Below are positions 56,359 through 63,567 of a DNA stretch of 64,000 nt, piece after piece. This DNA comes from Pseudomonas eucalypticola. GTDB taxonomy: Bacteria > Pseudomonadota > Gammaproteobacteria > Pseudomonadales > Pseudomonadaceae. A program made the translations under genes and the position numbers. The stretch covers positions 3,814,501-3,878,500 of the forward strand of contig NZ_CP056030.1 of NCBI RefSeq assembly GCF_013374995.1, read 5' to 3'. The notes under the pieces are model-generated. The model ran no database searches, was not told the origin of the DNA, and worked only from the letters and a program-made list of their open reading frames with translations. Positions within the stretch are counted from its first letter, which is position 1. Each line of letters starts with the position of its first letter.

Positions 56359-56781
56359 TCACGCCTCCCCCAGCTGAAAAACGGCTTGGCCGGCCGCGAC
56401 TTCCTCGCCGCTGGCGGCAAGCACCGCCAGCACGGTGCCGGCCCGTTCGGCCTTGAGCGGGTGGAACATCTTCATGGCTTCCACCACGGCCAGGGTCTGG
56501 CCGGCTTCCACTGGGTCGCCCACTTGCACGAATACCGGCTGGTCGGGGGCGGGAGTCAGGTGCAGCACGCCATACAGGGCCGCGCAGGCTTCGAAGCCCG
56601 CGGCAGGTGCCGCCTGGGGGGCGACAGGGCTGGGCGCTACCTGCGGCGCGGCGGCGACAACAGGCGCCGCCGCACCCTCGCGCAGCAGGCGCAAATGGGT
56701 ATCGCCTTCGTTGAGGCTCAGTTCGCTGAGGTCTGAGGCGGCCATCAGGTCGATCAGCGCTTTGATGCGTTCCGGGTTCAT
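56359..56781 (-). CDS. accB: Biotin carboxyl carrier protein, intact
   Basis: The product is 140 residues from ATG 56781. An N-terminal helix ([20 protein letters not shown]), an Ala/Pro-rich linker and a biotinyl domain with the correct [10 protein letters not shown] motif follow. The Lys in AMKM carries biotin. It is the first gene of the acc-pxp operon, 1 base before accC. A Nac-type site lies 91 bases upstream. Confidence 0.93.
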   Translation of the reverse strand: MNPERIKALIDLMAASDLSELSLNEGDTHLRLLREGAAAPVVAAAPQVAPSPVAPQAAPAAGFEACAALYGVLHLTPAPDQPVFVQVGDPVEAGQTLAVVEAMKMFHPLKAERAGTVLAVLAASGEEVAAGQAVFQLGEA

Positions 56782-56871
56782 GCAAAAGCCCCTGCCGTGA
56801 ATGAGAAAAGTGGCTGGGTAAACGATATCGAGCGGCGCAAAACACGGCCAAGACGGTTTGACTGTGGGGAG

Positions 56872-56886
56872 ATAAGCGGCCCTTAT
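56872..56886 (-). promoter_or_regulatory. Candidate Nac-binding site upstream of the acc-pxp operon
   Basis: ATAAGCGGCCCTTAT fits ATA-N9-TAT with perfect ATAAG/CTTAT arms. It lies 91 bases before the accB start and overlaps the nac stop codon. Position fits activation of accB-pxpA. Confidence 0.6.
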
Positions 56887-57800
56887 GACTGCGCAGACAC
56901 CAGATTGCCGCGCATGTCGGCAATCAGTTCCAGCAGGATGGCCTTGACCGCCTGGGCCGGTACCGACAGCGGCAAATGCCCGGAGAGGCACAGGGCCAGG
57001 GGCGCCTCGATGTCCGGCTGGGTGATGCGGCACAGGTGTGCATCGTGCACCGCCACCAGGGCGCGGGCGGCGGACTCCGGGAGGATGGTGGAGCCGAAGT
57101 GTTCACTGACGGCCGCCGCTAGGGTGGTGGACGACTCCACCTCGGCGATCACCCGGGCACTGAGGCCGAGCTTCAGGAAGGCTTCGTCCACCAGGCGGCG
57201 CATGGTGTTGTAGGTACGCGGCAGCAGCAAGTCGAGGTCCGCCACCTCGGCCAGGCTGATGTCATCCCGGGCGTGCAGTTCGGGGTCGGCGCTGACCAGG
57301 TACAACTGCTCGCGCATCAACGGCACGAAGCTCAGGCCATGCACTTCACGGCCGCCGTACAGCACGGCCATGTCCATGCGCCCGTTCATGATCAGTTCGC
57401 TGAGGGTGGTGCCGAAGTTTTCGTTGAGGTACAGCAGAATGCCGGGGTGGCGCTCACGCACCCGGCGTAGCAGCGGCAGCGACAATGCGGAAGCGGCCGT
57501 GCCGGGCGCCAGGCCCACGGAGACCTGGCCGGACAAGGCGAAGCCGGTGGCATTCACATCGCTCTGGGCCTGTTCGCACTGGCGCAGAATCAACTGCGCG
57601 TGGCCGTAGAGCACCTTGCCGGCCTCGGTGGGGGTGACGCCGCGCTTGGTGCGGATAATCAATTGCTGTTGCAGCTCGGCTTCCAGGGTCACCAATTGCT
57701 GGCTGAGGGCTGGCTGGGCAATGTGCAGCACATCGGCGGCCTGGGTCAGGCTGCCGACATCGACGATCTTCACGAAGTACTTCAAACGGCGCAGGTTCAC
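56883..57800 (-). CDS. nac: Nac-like LysR-type nitrogen regulator
   Basis: The GTG at 57800 gives 305 residues and a start (NLRRLKYFVKIVDVGSLTQA) that lines up with Klebsiella Nac, also 305 residues. A GTG four codons upstream is possible. The helix-turn-helix (ADVLHIAQPALSQQLVTLE), RTKRGVTPTEAGKVLYGHA and GQVSVGLAPGTAASALSLPLL are strikingly Nac-like. Nac activates sigma-70 nitrogen-assimilation operons under nitrogen limitation without a coinducer. This gene is preceded by a sigma-54 promoter, as nac is in Klebsiella. It sits between the pxp operon and the aminotransferase, both of which carry Nac-type sites. Confidence 0.85.
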   Translation of the reverse strand: MNLRRLKYFVKIVDVGSLTQAADVLHIAQPALSQQLVTLEAELQQQLIIRTKRGVTPTEAGKVLYGHAQLILRQCEQAQSDVNATGFALSGQVSVGLAPGTAASALSLPLLRRVRERHPGILLYLNENFGTTLSELIMNGRMDMAVLYGGREVHGLSFVPLMREQLYLVSADPELHARDDISLAEVADLDLLLPRTYNTMRRLVDEAFLKLGLSARVIAEVESSTTLAAAVSEHFGSTILPESAARALVAVHDAHLCRITQPDIEAPLALCLSGHLPLSVPAQAVKAILLELIADMRGNLVSAQS

Positions 57801-57838
57801 TGGACAACACACTCGGGCAAGGTGGATGAGTCCTTTAG

Positions 57839-57854
57839 AGCAAAACCCGGGCCA
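57839..57854 (-). promoter_or_regulatory. Sigma-54 promoter of the nac-like gene
   Basis: The minus strand reads TGGCCCGGGTTTTGCT against the consensus TGGCACGN4TTGCW, with one mismatch and the exact 10-base GG/GC spacing. The predicted start near 57828 lies 16-28 bases before the GTG start codons. Confidence 0.8.
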
Positions 57855-57880
57855 GCCGGGCTCCTCCTGTAGCGTGAACC

Positions 57881-58025
57881 CACCGGCGCGGCCATTCTCT
57901 GTGGGACCCTGCGGTGCATCAGGCCTACCGCGTTGTGGCCTTCCCGAGCTTCGCCCGGTCCCACAGGGTCAACCTCACCGGCGCGGCCATGCCCTGTGGA
58001 ACCCTGCAGTGCATCAGGCCTACCG
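57881..58025. repeat. Pair of 50-base direct repeats in the nac upstream region
   Basis: Two copies, 57881-57930 and 57976-58025, are identical at 46 of 50 positions and are spaced 95 bases apart. Each runs from CACCGGCGCGGCCAT to GCATCAGGCCTACCG. They separate the nac promoter from the NtrC-type enhancer. Confidence 0.88.
57899..57966. repeat. Partial REP element (type A) within the direct repeats
   Basis: A complete 27-base type A arm at 57940-57966 faces a degenerate partner of which only CTGTGGGACC (57899-57908) is conserved. The left part is shared with the 50-base direct repeat, so the REP and the repeat arose together. Confidence 0.75.
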
Positions 58026-58031
58026 TGAGGT

Positions 58032-58058
58032 ATAAGCCTTCGCTATGGATACGCTTAT
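58032..58058. promoter_or_regulatory. Candidate Nac-binding site (nac/aminotransferase divergent region, distal)
   Basis: ATAAGCCTTCGCTAT (58032-58046) fits ATA-N9-TAT. It lies in a wider inverted repeat, ATAAGC-N15-GCTTAT (58032-58058). It could serve autoregulation of nac or the aminotransferase gene. Confidence 0.55.
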
Positions 58059-58101
58059 CCACGAAGCAACCCATCTCGCCACGGCTAGCAATCAGGGCTC
58101 G

Positions 58102-58116
58102 GCACTGTTTTGGTGC
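58102..58116. promoter_or_regulatory. NtrC-type enhancer site
   Basis: GCACTGTTTTGGTGC matches the NtrC form GCACY-N5-GGTGC exactly. It lies about 280 bases upstream of the predicted nac start, a usual enhancer distance. Confidence 0.65.
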
Positions 58117-58136
58117 GCCCTGCGCTGGCGGCGGTC

Positions 58137-58151
58137 ATAAGCTGTGCCTAT
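58137..58151 (+). promoter_or_regulatory. Candidate Nac-binding site (aminotransferase proximal)
   Basis: ATAAGCTGTGCCTAT fits ATA-N9-TAT and lies 85 bases before the aminotransferase GTG. It is 105 bases, about ten helical turns, from the site at 58032. Confidence 0.6.
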
Positions 58152-58236
58152 CAAACCAGAACAAACTTGTCTTATCAGCGGAACCGCCGTGCCTCGTAAC
58201 GTAGCCGTCATCAGGCCACCACCCGAGGAAAACCCC

Positions 58237-59445
58237 GTGACCGTTTCCCGCATCGCCGCCCGTGTGCACCGCATCAAACCCTCGCCCAGCAGCGCCGCCG
58301 CCGACCGTGCCAACGAACTGCGCCGCGCCGGCCACTCGATCATCAACCTGGTGGTGGGCGAGCCAGACTTCGACACCCCAAGCCACATCCGCCAAGCCGC
58401 CTGCGCCGCCATCGAAGCCGGCCATACCCGCTACACCCAGAACGCCGGTACCCCTGAGCTGCGCCAAGCCATCGTCGACAAGCTCAAGCGCGAGAACGGC
58501 CTGGATTACACCCCGGCGCAGATCGTGGTCACCAACGGCGCCAAGAGCGCGATCTACAACGCCTTCTCCGCCACCCTGGGGGCCGGCGACGAAGTGCTGA
58601 TCCCCGCGCCCTACTGGGTGTCCTACCCGGACATGGTGCTGGCCTGCGAAGGCGAACCCGTGACCCTGGCCTGCGACGAAGACCACCACTTCAAGCTCAC
58701 CGCCGACCAATTGCGCGCCGCCATCACCCCACGCACCCGCTGGCTGCTGCTGAACTCCCCCAGCAACCCGACCGGCGCCGTATACCACGCCGACGAACTG
58801 CGCGCCTTGGCCGATGTATTGCTGGACTACCCCGACGTGCTGGTGATGACCGATGACATCTACGAGCACATCCGTTACGACGACCGCCCCGCCACCCATA
58901 TCCTGGCCGTGGAGCCGGCGCTCAAGGACCGTGTGCTGGTGATCAATGGCGTGTCCAAGTCCTACGCCATGACTGGCTGGCGCATCGGCTATGGCGCCGG
59001 CCCTGCCGACCTGATCACCGCCATGGCCACCTTGCAGTCGCAATCCACCAGCAACGCCTGCAGCGTCAGCCAGGCCGCCGCCGTGGCGGCCCTGACCGGC
59101 GACCAGGCGTTCATCGCGCAAAGCCGCGCCGTGTACCGCCAGCGCCGCGACCGTTGCCTGGCATTGATCAACGCCATCGAAGGCTTGAGCTGCCTGCCGC
59201 CGGAGGGCGCTTTCTACCTGTACGTCAACTGCGCCGGCGTACTGGGCAAGCGCACCCCGCAAGGCCAGGTGCTGGAAAGCGACAGCGACTTCATTCTGTA
59301 CCTGCTGGAAAGCCAGGGCGTGGCGGTGATCCCGGGCAGTGCCTATGGCCTGGCGCCGTTCTTCCGCATGTCCACGGCCTCGGCCATCGAGACCCTGGAA
59401 ACCGGCTGCCAGCGCATCGCCGCCGCCGTCGCGGCGCTGGTGTAA
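58237..59445 (+). CDS. PLP-dependent class I aminotransferase (aspartate type)
   Basis: The product is 402 residues from the GTG at 58237, which has GAGGAA 7 bases upstream; the frame before it carries no family sequence. It is a fold-type I aminotransferase: VVGEPDFDTPSHIR, YTQNAGTPELRQAI, LNSPSNPTGAVYHADEL, MTDDIYEHIRYDD and the Schiff-base Lys in INGVSKSYAMTGWRIGYGAG. The final FRMSTASAIETLE contains the substrate-carboxylate Arg. It probably uses aspartate, or another amino acid, with 2-oxoglutarate. It begins an apparent unit with an MFS exporter and an OprD porin. Confidence 0.9.
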   Translation: MTVSRIAARVHRIKPSPSSAAADRANELRRAGHSIINLVVGEPDFDTPSHIRQAACAAIEAGHTRYTQNAGTPELRQAIVDKLKRENGLDYTPAQIVVTNGAKSAIYNAFSATLGAGDEVLIPAPYWVSYPDMVLACEGEPVTLACDEDHHFKLTADQLRAAITPRTRWLLLNSPSNPTGAVYHADELRALADVLLDYPDVLVMTDDIYEHIRYDDRPATHILAVEPALKDRVLVINGVSKSYAMTGWRIGYGAGPADLITAMATLQSQSTSNACSVSQAAAVAALTGDQAFIAQSRAVYRQRRDRCLALINAIEGLSCLPPEGAFYLYVNCAGVLGKRTPQGQVLESDSDFILYLLESQGVAVIPGSAYGLAPFFRMSTASAIETLETGCQRIAAAVAALV

Positions 59446-59455
59446 GGGGTTGACG

Positions 59456-60997
59456 ATGACGCTGCCGAGCCCCCCGGCCCTGAGCTTCAAACAGGCCCTG
59501 CTGGCCATGCTCGGCCTGTCCCTGGTGTTGATGCTGTCAGCCCTGGACCAGACGGTGATCGGCAATGCGTTGCCAAGCATTGTCGCCCAACTGCAAGGGT
59601 TCGAGCTGTATGCCTGGGTGGCCACCGGCTACTTGCTGGCGTCCATCGTCACCATCCCGATCTTCGGCCGCCTGGGTGATTACTTCGGCCGCAAGCCCTT
59701 CGTGCTCGCGGCCACCGTGGTGTTCACACTGGCTTCGCTGGTGTGCGCGCTGGCCCCCAGCATACCAGTGCTGGTACTGGGCCGGGGCCTGCAGGGCGTG
59801 GGCGGCGGCATGCTGATCGGCACGGCGTTCGCGTGCATTCCCGAACTGTTTCCCGACACCCGCCAGCGCCTGCGCTGGCAGATACTGCTCAGCGCCCTGT
59901 TCAGCGTGGTCAATGCCCTGGGCCCAGGCCTGGGGGGCTACCTGACAGAGGCGTTCGGCTGGCGTTCGGTGTTCTACATCAACTTGCCCCTGGGCGTGCT
60001 CGCGCTGTTCTTCGCCTGGCGCTACCTGCCCTGGTATCGGCCGCTGCGCCGGGGGGCCATTCGCCTGGACTGGCTGGGCGCGCTGCTGATTGCCGTGGTG
60101 CTGGGCAGCCTGCAACTGTGGGTGGAGTGGTTGGGGCAGTCGTCCACCACCGCCAGTGCCGCGCTGGGCGGTCTGTGCCTGGTGGCGCTGCTTGCCTTGG
60201 TCGGATGGGAGCGGCGCTGCCCGCACGCCTTGTTGCCCGCCGCCCTGTTCAAGGCCGGCAGCGTGCGCCAGTTGTTCGTGTTGTCGCTGCTGGCCGGGGC
60301 GATCATGTTCACCCTGCTGTTCTACTTGCCCCTGCTGCTGCAAGGCAGCTACGGCTATTCCCCCCAGGACGCCGGACTGCTGATTACTCCGCTGGCCCTG
60401 AGCATCACCCTGGGGGCGATCGTCAACGGCCGCGTCATCACCCACCTGCGCAACCCCAACCGCGTGCCCCTGGCCGGCTTCGCCGTGTTGGCACTGGCCT
60501 GCCTGGGCTTGTGGTGGGCAGGTCTGGGCGCGTCGTTCCACCGCCTGCTGGGCTTGATCCTGCTGGCGGGGTTGGGCCTCGGGTTCATCCTGATGAACCT
60601 CACGGTGTTCACCCAGACCCTGGCCGCCCGCGAGTTCCTGGGCATCGCCACGGCCCTCACCCAGTCGCTGCGCCTGGTGGGTGGTTTGCTGGGCACCGCG
60701 GTGATGGGCGCACTGGTCAAACTGCTGTACGTCGTGCACCTGCGCCACGCCTTCGACGCCATCGACCAGGGCGCCGCACTGGCACCCTACCTTGACCCGC
60801 AGGTGCTGCTGCAACCTGGCTCCGCTCACGACAACGGCGCCCTGCTGGCCCTGGCCCGCCAAGCCCTGGCCCAGGGCCTGGGCACCGGCCTGCTGCTGTG
60901 TGCGGCGCTGGCCGCGGTGGCCCTGTGGGTATTGATGCGATTACCGCCGGTGGCGCTGAGCCGCGCCCCGGCCCCGGTTGCTCCTGAAGAACAATAA
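59456..60997 (+). CDS. MFS transporter, DHA2 type (14 membrane segments)
   Basis: A 513-residue transporter from ATG 59456, behind AAGGGG. Features are SALDQTVIGNALPSIVAQLQG (motif D1), PIFGRLGDYFGRKPFVLAATVVF (motif A) and GRGLQGVGGGMLIGTAFACIPELF (motif C of drug/proton antiporters). The length predicts 14 helices, as in EmrB. It should export a small molecule by proton antiport. It starts 10 bases after the aminotransferase, so they are likely co-transcribed. Confidence 0.92.
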   Translation: MTLPSPPALSFKQALLAMLGLSLVLMLSALDQTVIGNALPSIVAQLQGFELYAWVATGYLLASIVTIPIFGRLGDYFGRKPFVLAATVVFTLASLVCALAPSIPVLVLGRGLQGVGGGMLIGTAFACIPELFPDTRQRLRWQILLSALFSVVNALGPGLGGYLTEAFGWRSVFYINLPLGVLALFFAWRYLPWYRPLRRGAIRLDWLGALLIAVVLGSLQLWVEWLGQSSTTASAALGGLCLVALLALVGWERRCPHALLPAALFKAGSVRQLFVLSLLAGAIMFTLLFYLPLLLQGSYGYSPQDAGLLITPLALSITLGAIVNGRVITHLRNPNRVPLAGFAVLALACLGLWWAGLGASFHRLLGLILLAGLGLGFILMNLTVFTQTLAAREFLGIATALTQSLRLVGGLLGTAVMGALVKLLYVVHLRHAFDAIDQGAALAPYLDPQVLLQPGSAHDNGALLALARQALAQGLGTGLLLCAALAAVALWVLMRLPPVALSRAPAPVAPEEQ

Positions 60998-61059
60998 CGA
61001 CCTTGACTGCCGCCATTGCCTGCCTCTCACAACATTGACTACAGCATGAGGATAACCCG

Positions 61060-62400
61060 ATGGTGCTTTTGAATCGCGCAGCCAACCGCGCACCCACTCT
61101 CCTGGCCGGCCTGTGTGGCCTGGTCATCGCGCAACAGAGCAACGCCGAAGGCTTTATCGAAGACAGCACCGCAAGCATCCTGGCGCGCAACTTCTTCAGC
61201 AACGCCGACAACCGCAGCGGCGCCGCCGACCCCAATTACACCCAGGAGTGGGGCCAGGGCTTCATCCTCAATTTCAAGTCGGGCTATACCCCCGGCACCG
61301 TCGGCTTCGGGGTGGACGCCATCGGCATGCTGGGCATCAAGCTGGACTCGGGCAAGGGCCGCCACTACAACCCGTCAGGCACCGCTTACAACGGCAACAT
61401 CTTCCCCACCGACGATGGCCGTGCGGCTGACGAATTCGCCAGCCTGGGCGCCACCGCCAAGATGCGCGTAGCCAAGACCGAAATCCGCGCCGGTGCCCTG
61501 GTCCCCATGCTGCCGGTGGTCATGTCCACCGACCGCATGCTGCAACAGACCTTCAACGGCGAACAGATCCAGTCCAAGGACCTGCGCAACTTCACCTTCA
61601 CCGCAGGCCAGCTGGACAGTGTCAAAGGCCGTGGGTCGACCAACCAGATGGGCATGTCGATTCCAGGCGCCAACAGCCGCCTGACCGGCAAGTTCGTGCA
61701 CAAATTCCAGTACGCCGGCGTGGACTGGAAAGCCAACCCCAACCTGTTGCTGCAGTACTACTACGGCAACCTGGAAAACTTCTACACCCAGCATTTCCTG
61801 GGCTTGGTGCACAACTGGAAGGTCGGCCCCGGCACCTTGCGCAGCGACCTGCGCTACTTCAACAACAGCGCCGATGGCAAGGACAACAACGACCCGGACT
61901 ACTACACCGCGGGTTACTACGGCGACGGCGTCACCAAGGGCAAGGTCGACAGCCAGCTGTCCAGTGCCCTGTTCACCTACCAGGTGGGCCCCCACACCCT
62001 CGCTGCCGGCTACCAGCAAGTGACCGGCGACAGCGATGCGGTGTGGCTGAACCAGGGTGACGGCTCCACCGCCTACTTCATGACCGAGTCCATGATCGGC
62101 AAATTCCAGCGCGCCGGCGAGCGGACCTGGCAGGTGCGCTACGGTTACGACTTCGCCGCCATGGGGGTGCCGGGGCTGACGTTCCTGGGCATGTATGAAA
62201 GCGGCTCGGGGATTCACACCGCCACCGGCGACAAGCGCGAGTGGGAACGCAACCTGACGCTCGCCTACACCGTGCAATCGGGTCCCGCCAAGGATTTGAG
62301 CGTCGCCTTGCGCCATGCCTCCCTGCGCACCGAGTTTCCAGGGGCGCGGGACCAGGATGAGCACCGGGTGATCGTCACCTACCCGATCAACCTGTTCTGA
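61060..62400 (+). CDS. OprD-family outer-membrane porin
   Basis: The product is 446 residues with a signal peptide ending near QQSNAEG. OprD features are IEDSTASILARNFFSN, TQEWGQGFILNFKSGYTPGTVGFGVDAIGMLGIKLDSG, MSTDRMLQQTFNGEQI and a final beta strand EHRVIVTYPINLF. These porins admit specific amino acids, peptides or organic acids. GAGGATAAC precedes the ATG. Next to an aminotransferase under apparent nitrogen control, an amino-acid or organic-acid role is plausible. Confidence 0.93.
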   Translation: MVLLNRAANRAPTLLAGLCGLVIAQQSNAEGFIEDSTASILARNFFSNADNRSGAADPNYTQEWGQGFILNFKSGYTPGTVGFGVDAIGMLGIKLDSGKGRHYNPSGTAYNGNIFPTDDGRAADEFASLGATAKMRVAKTEIRAGALVPMLPVVMSTDRMLQQTFNGEQIQSKDLRNFTFTAGQLDSVKGRGSTNQMGMSIPGANSRLTGKFVHKFQYAGVDWKANPNLLLQYYYGNLENFYTQHFLGLVHNWKVGPGTLRSDLRYFNNSADGKDNNDPDYYTAGYYGDGVTKGKVDSQLSSALFTYQVGPHTLAAGYQQVTGDSDAVWLNQGDGSTAYFMTESMIGKFQRAGERTWQVRYGYDFAAMGVPGLTFLGMYESGSGIHTATGDKREWERNLTLAYTVQSGPAKDLSVALRHASLRTEFPGARDQDEHRVIVTYPINLF

Positions 62401-62466
62401 CCCCAGAAAAGCCGAACTCCTGCACGCGGCGCGTCTCCAATGTTCAGAACAACCGAGGAGACGAAC

Positions 62467-62679
62467 ATGAGCGACCGCGACAGCAACAACAACCCGCCCA
62501 CCGACGTGGCAGGCAAACCGGTGAACGTGGTGGAGCGCGACCTGCAAGACCGCGATGACGACACCCGTGGCGTGGACGAGGCGATCACGCCCTCTTCCAC
62601 CCGCGTGAAGGAGCAGGACGCCGAGGCACTTCGCCGCAAGACCGACGAGATCGAGCGCAAGGTGGCGGACGGAAATTGA
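62467..62679 (+). CDS. Small charged hypothetical protein
   Basis: A 70-residue protein, MSDRDSNNNPPTDVAGKPVN at the start, from ATG 62467 with GAGGAGAC upstream. It is rich in Asp, Arg, Glu and Lys and probably disordered, with a C-terminal helix (EQDAEALRRKTDEIERKVADG). No family is recognised. A strong bidirectional terminator follows. Confidence 0.75.
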   Translation: MSDRDSNNNPPTDVAGKPVNVVERDLQDRDDDTRGVDEAITPSSTRVKEQDAEALRRKTDEIERKVADGN

Positions 62680-62692
62680 GTCGATACCCCTG

Positions 62693-62721
62693 AAAAGCCC
62701 GCTGCCCAGCAGCGGGCTTTT
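62693..62721. terminator. Bidirectional rho-independent terminator
   Basis: AAAAGCCCGCTG (62693-62704) and CAGCGGGCTTTT (62710-62721) form a perfect 12-base stem with a 5-base loop. Each strand ends in a T-run, serving the small plus-strand gene and the convergent glycosyltransferase gene. Confidence 0.92.
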
Positions 62722-62726
62722 CAGCT

Positions 62727-63395
62727 TCAGAGCGCCGCGGACACCGGTGCCTCAAGGGACAGCAGGTAATCACCGAAGCCTTCACGGCATTTGAAGTCAC
62801 GGCGCGCGCTGGTGACCACCGGGTGGGTGGCGGTCCAGACGATTCGCGCCCCCGTACGCTCCAGGTCAGCCACCAACTGCACATCTTCGTGGGCAGCCAA
62901 GTGCTGAAAGCCACCGGCGCTCAAATAGGCCTTGGCGCTCAGCCCCAGGTTGGCGCCATGGATATGCCGGTGCCCTTCGACGAAACGGTACGCCGCCAGG
63001 TAACTGTCACGTACCTCCGGGGCGTGGTGCTCCCAACTGTCTACCTGCACGGTGCCGCACACGGCGTCCGCCTCGAAATCCAGCTGTCGGGCCAGCCAGT
63101 CGAACGGTACCTGGGTGTCGGCATCGGTGAACGCCAGCCACTGCGCGCCCTCCTCGATCATCACCTGGGCACCCAGCGCCCGTGACCGTCCGACATTGCG
63201 GAAGGTCACGGCCAGGGTCGTGACCCCTGCCGCGTGGGCCAGGGCACCGGTGTCATCGGTGCAGTCGTCCAGCACCACCAGCACTTCGACCCGGATACCC
63301 GCCAGACGGGGGTGCCCGGCCGCCAGGGTGACCGACGCCAGGCATTGTTCGATGTAGGTTGCCTCATTATGTGCGGGTATCACGACACCGATCAT
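62727..63395 (-). CDS. Family 2 glycosyltransferase
   Basis: A 222-residue GT-A-fold protein: MIGVVIPAHNEATYIEQCLAS at the start, VLVVLDDCTDDT for nucleotide binding, AFTDADTQVPFDWL with the DAD metal-binding motif, and AHEDVQLVADLERTG. No membrane segments are evident. It transfers a sugar from a nucleotide donor to an unknown acceptor. It is transcribed toward the terminator at 62693-62721. Confidence 0.88.
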   Translation of the reverse strand: MIGVVIPAHNEATYIEQCLASVTLAAGHPRLAGIRVEVLVVLDDCTDDTGALAHAAGVTTLAVTFRNVGRSRALGAQVMIEEGAQWLAFTDADTQVPFDWLARQLDFEADAVCGTVQVDSWEHHAPEVRDSYLAAYRFVEGHRHIHGANLGLSAKAYLSAGGFQHLAAHEDVQLVADLERTGARIVWTATHPVVTSARRDFKCREGFGDYLLSLEAPVSAAL

Positions 63396-63567
63396 TTATT
63401 ATCCCTCGCCGCGCGCAAGCCATGACTGATGAGTTATCGACTACCGAGGCTCGCACAAGGTTTAAAAAATCTTTGCGCTGACCCGCCGCGGGAGAAAATT
63501 TGAACGTTTGCCTGCCCCTCGCCCTCCACTGCCATGACTTCAATGATGCCGTCCGAGGAGAACCGAC

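Noticed and set aside
56836..56850. Sigma-54-like element in front of accB on the minus strand
   Set aside because: The reverse complement has GG and GC elements, but they are 9 bases apart instead of 10, and sigma-54 does not tolerate this. The Nac-type site fits the operon better.
57903..57917. Second NtrC-type site inside the direct repeat (GGTGC half)
   Set aside because: Only one half matches; the partner reads GGGAC instead of GCACY, and the other repeat copy loses it.
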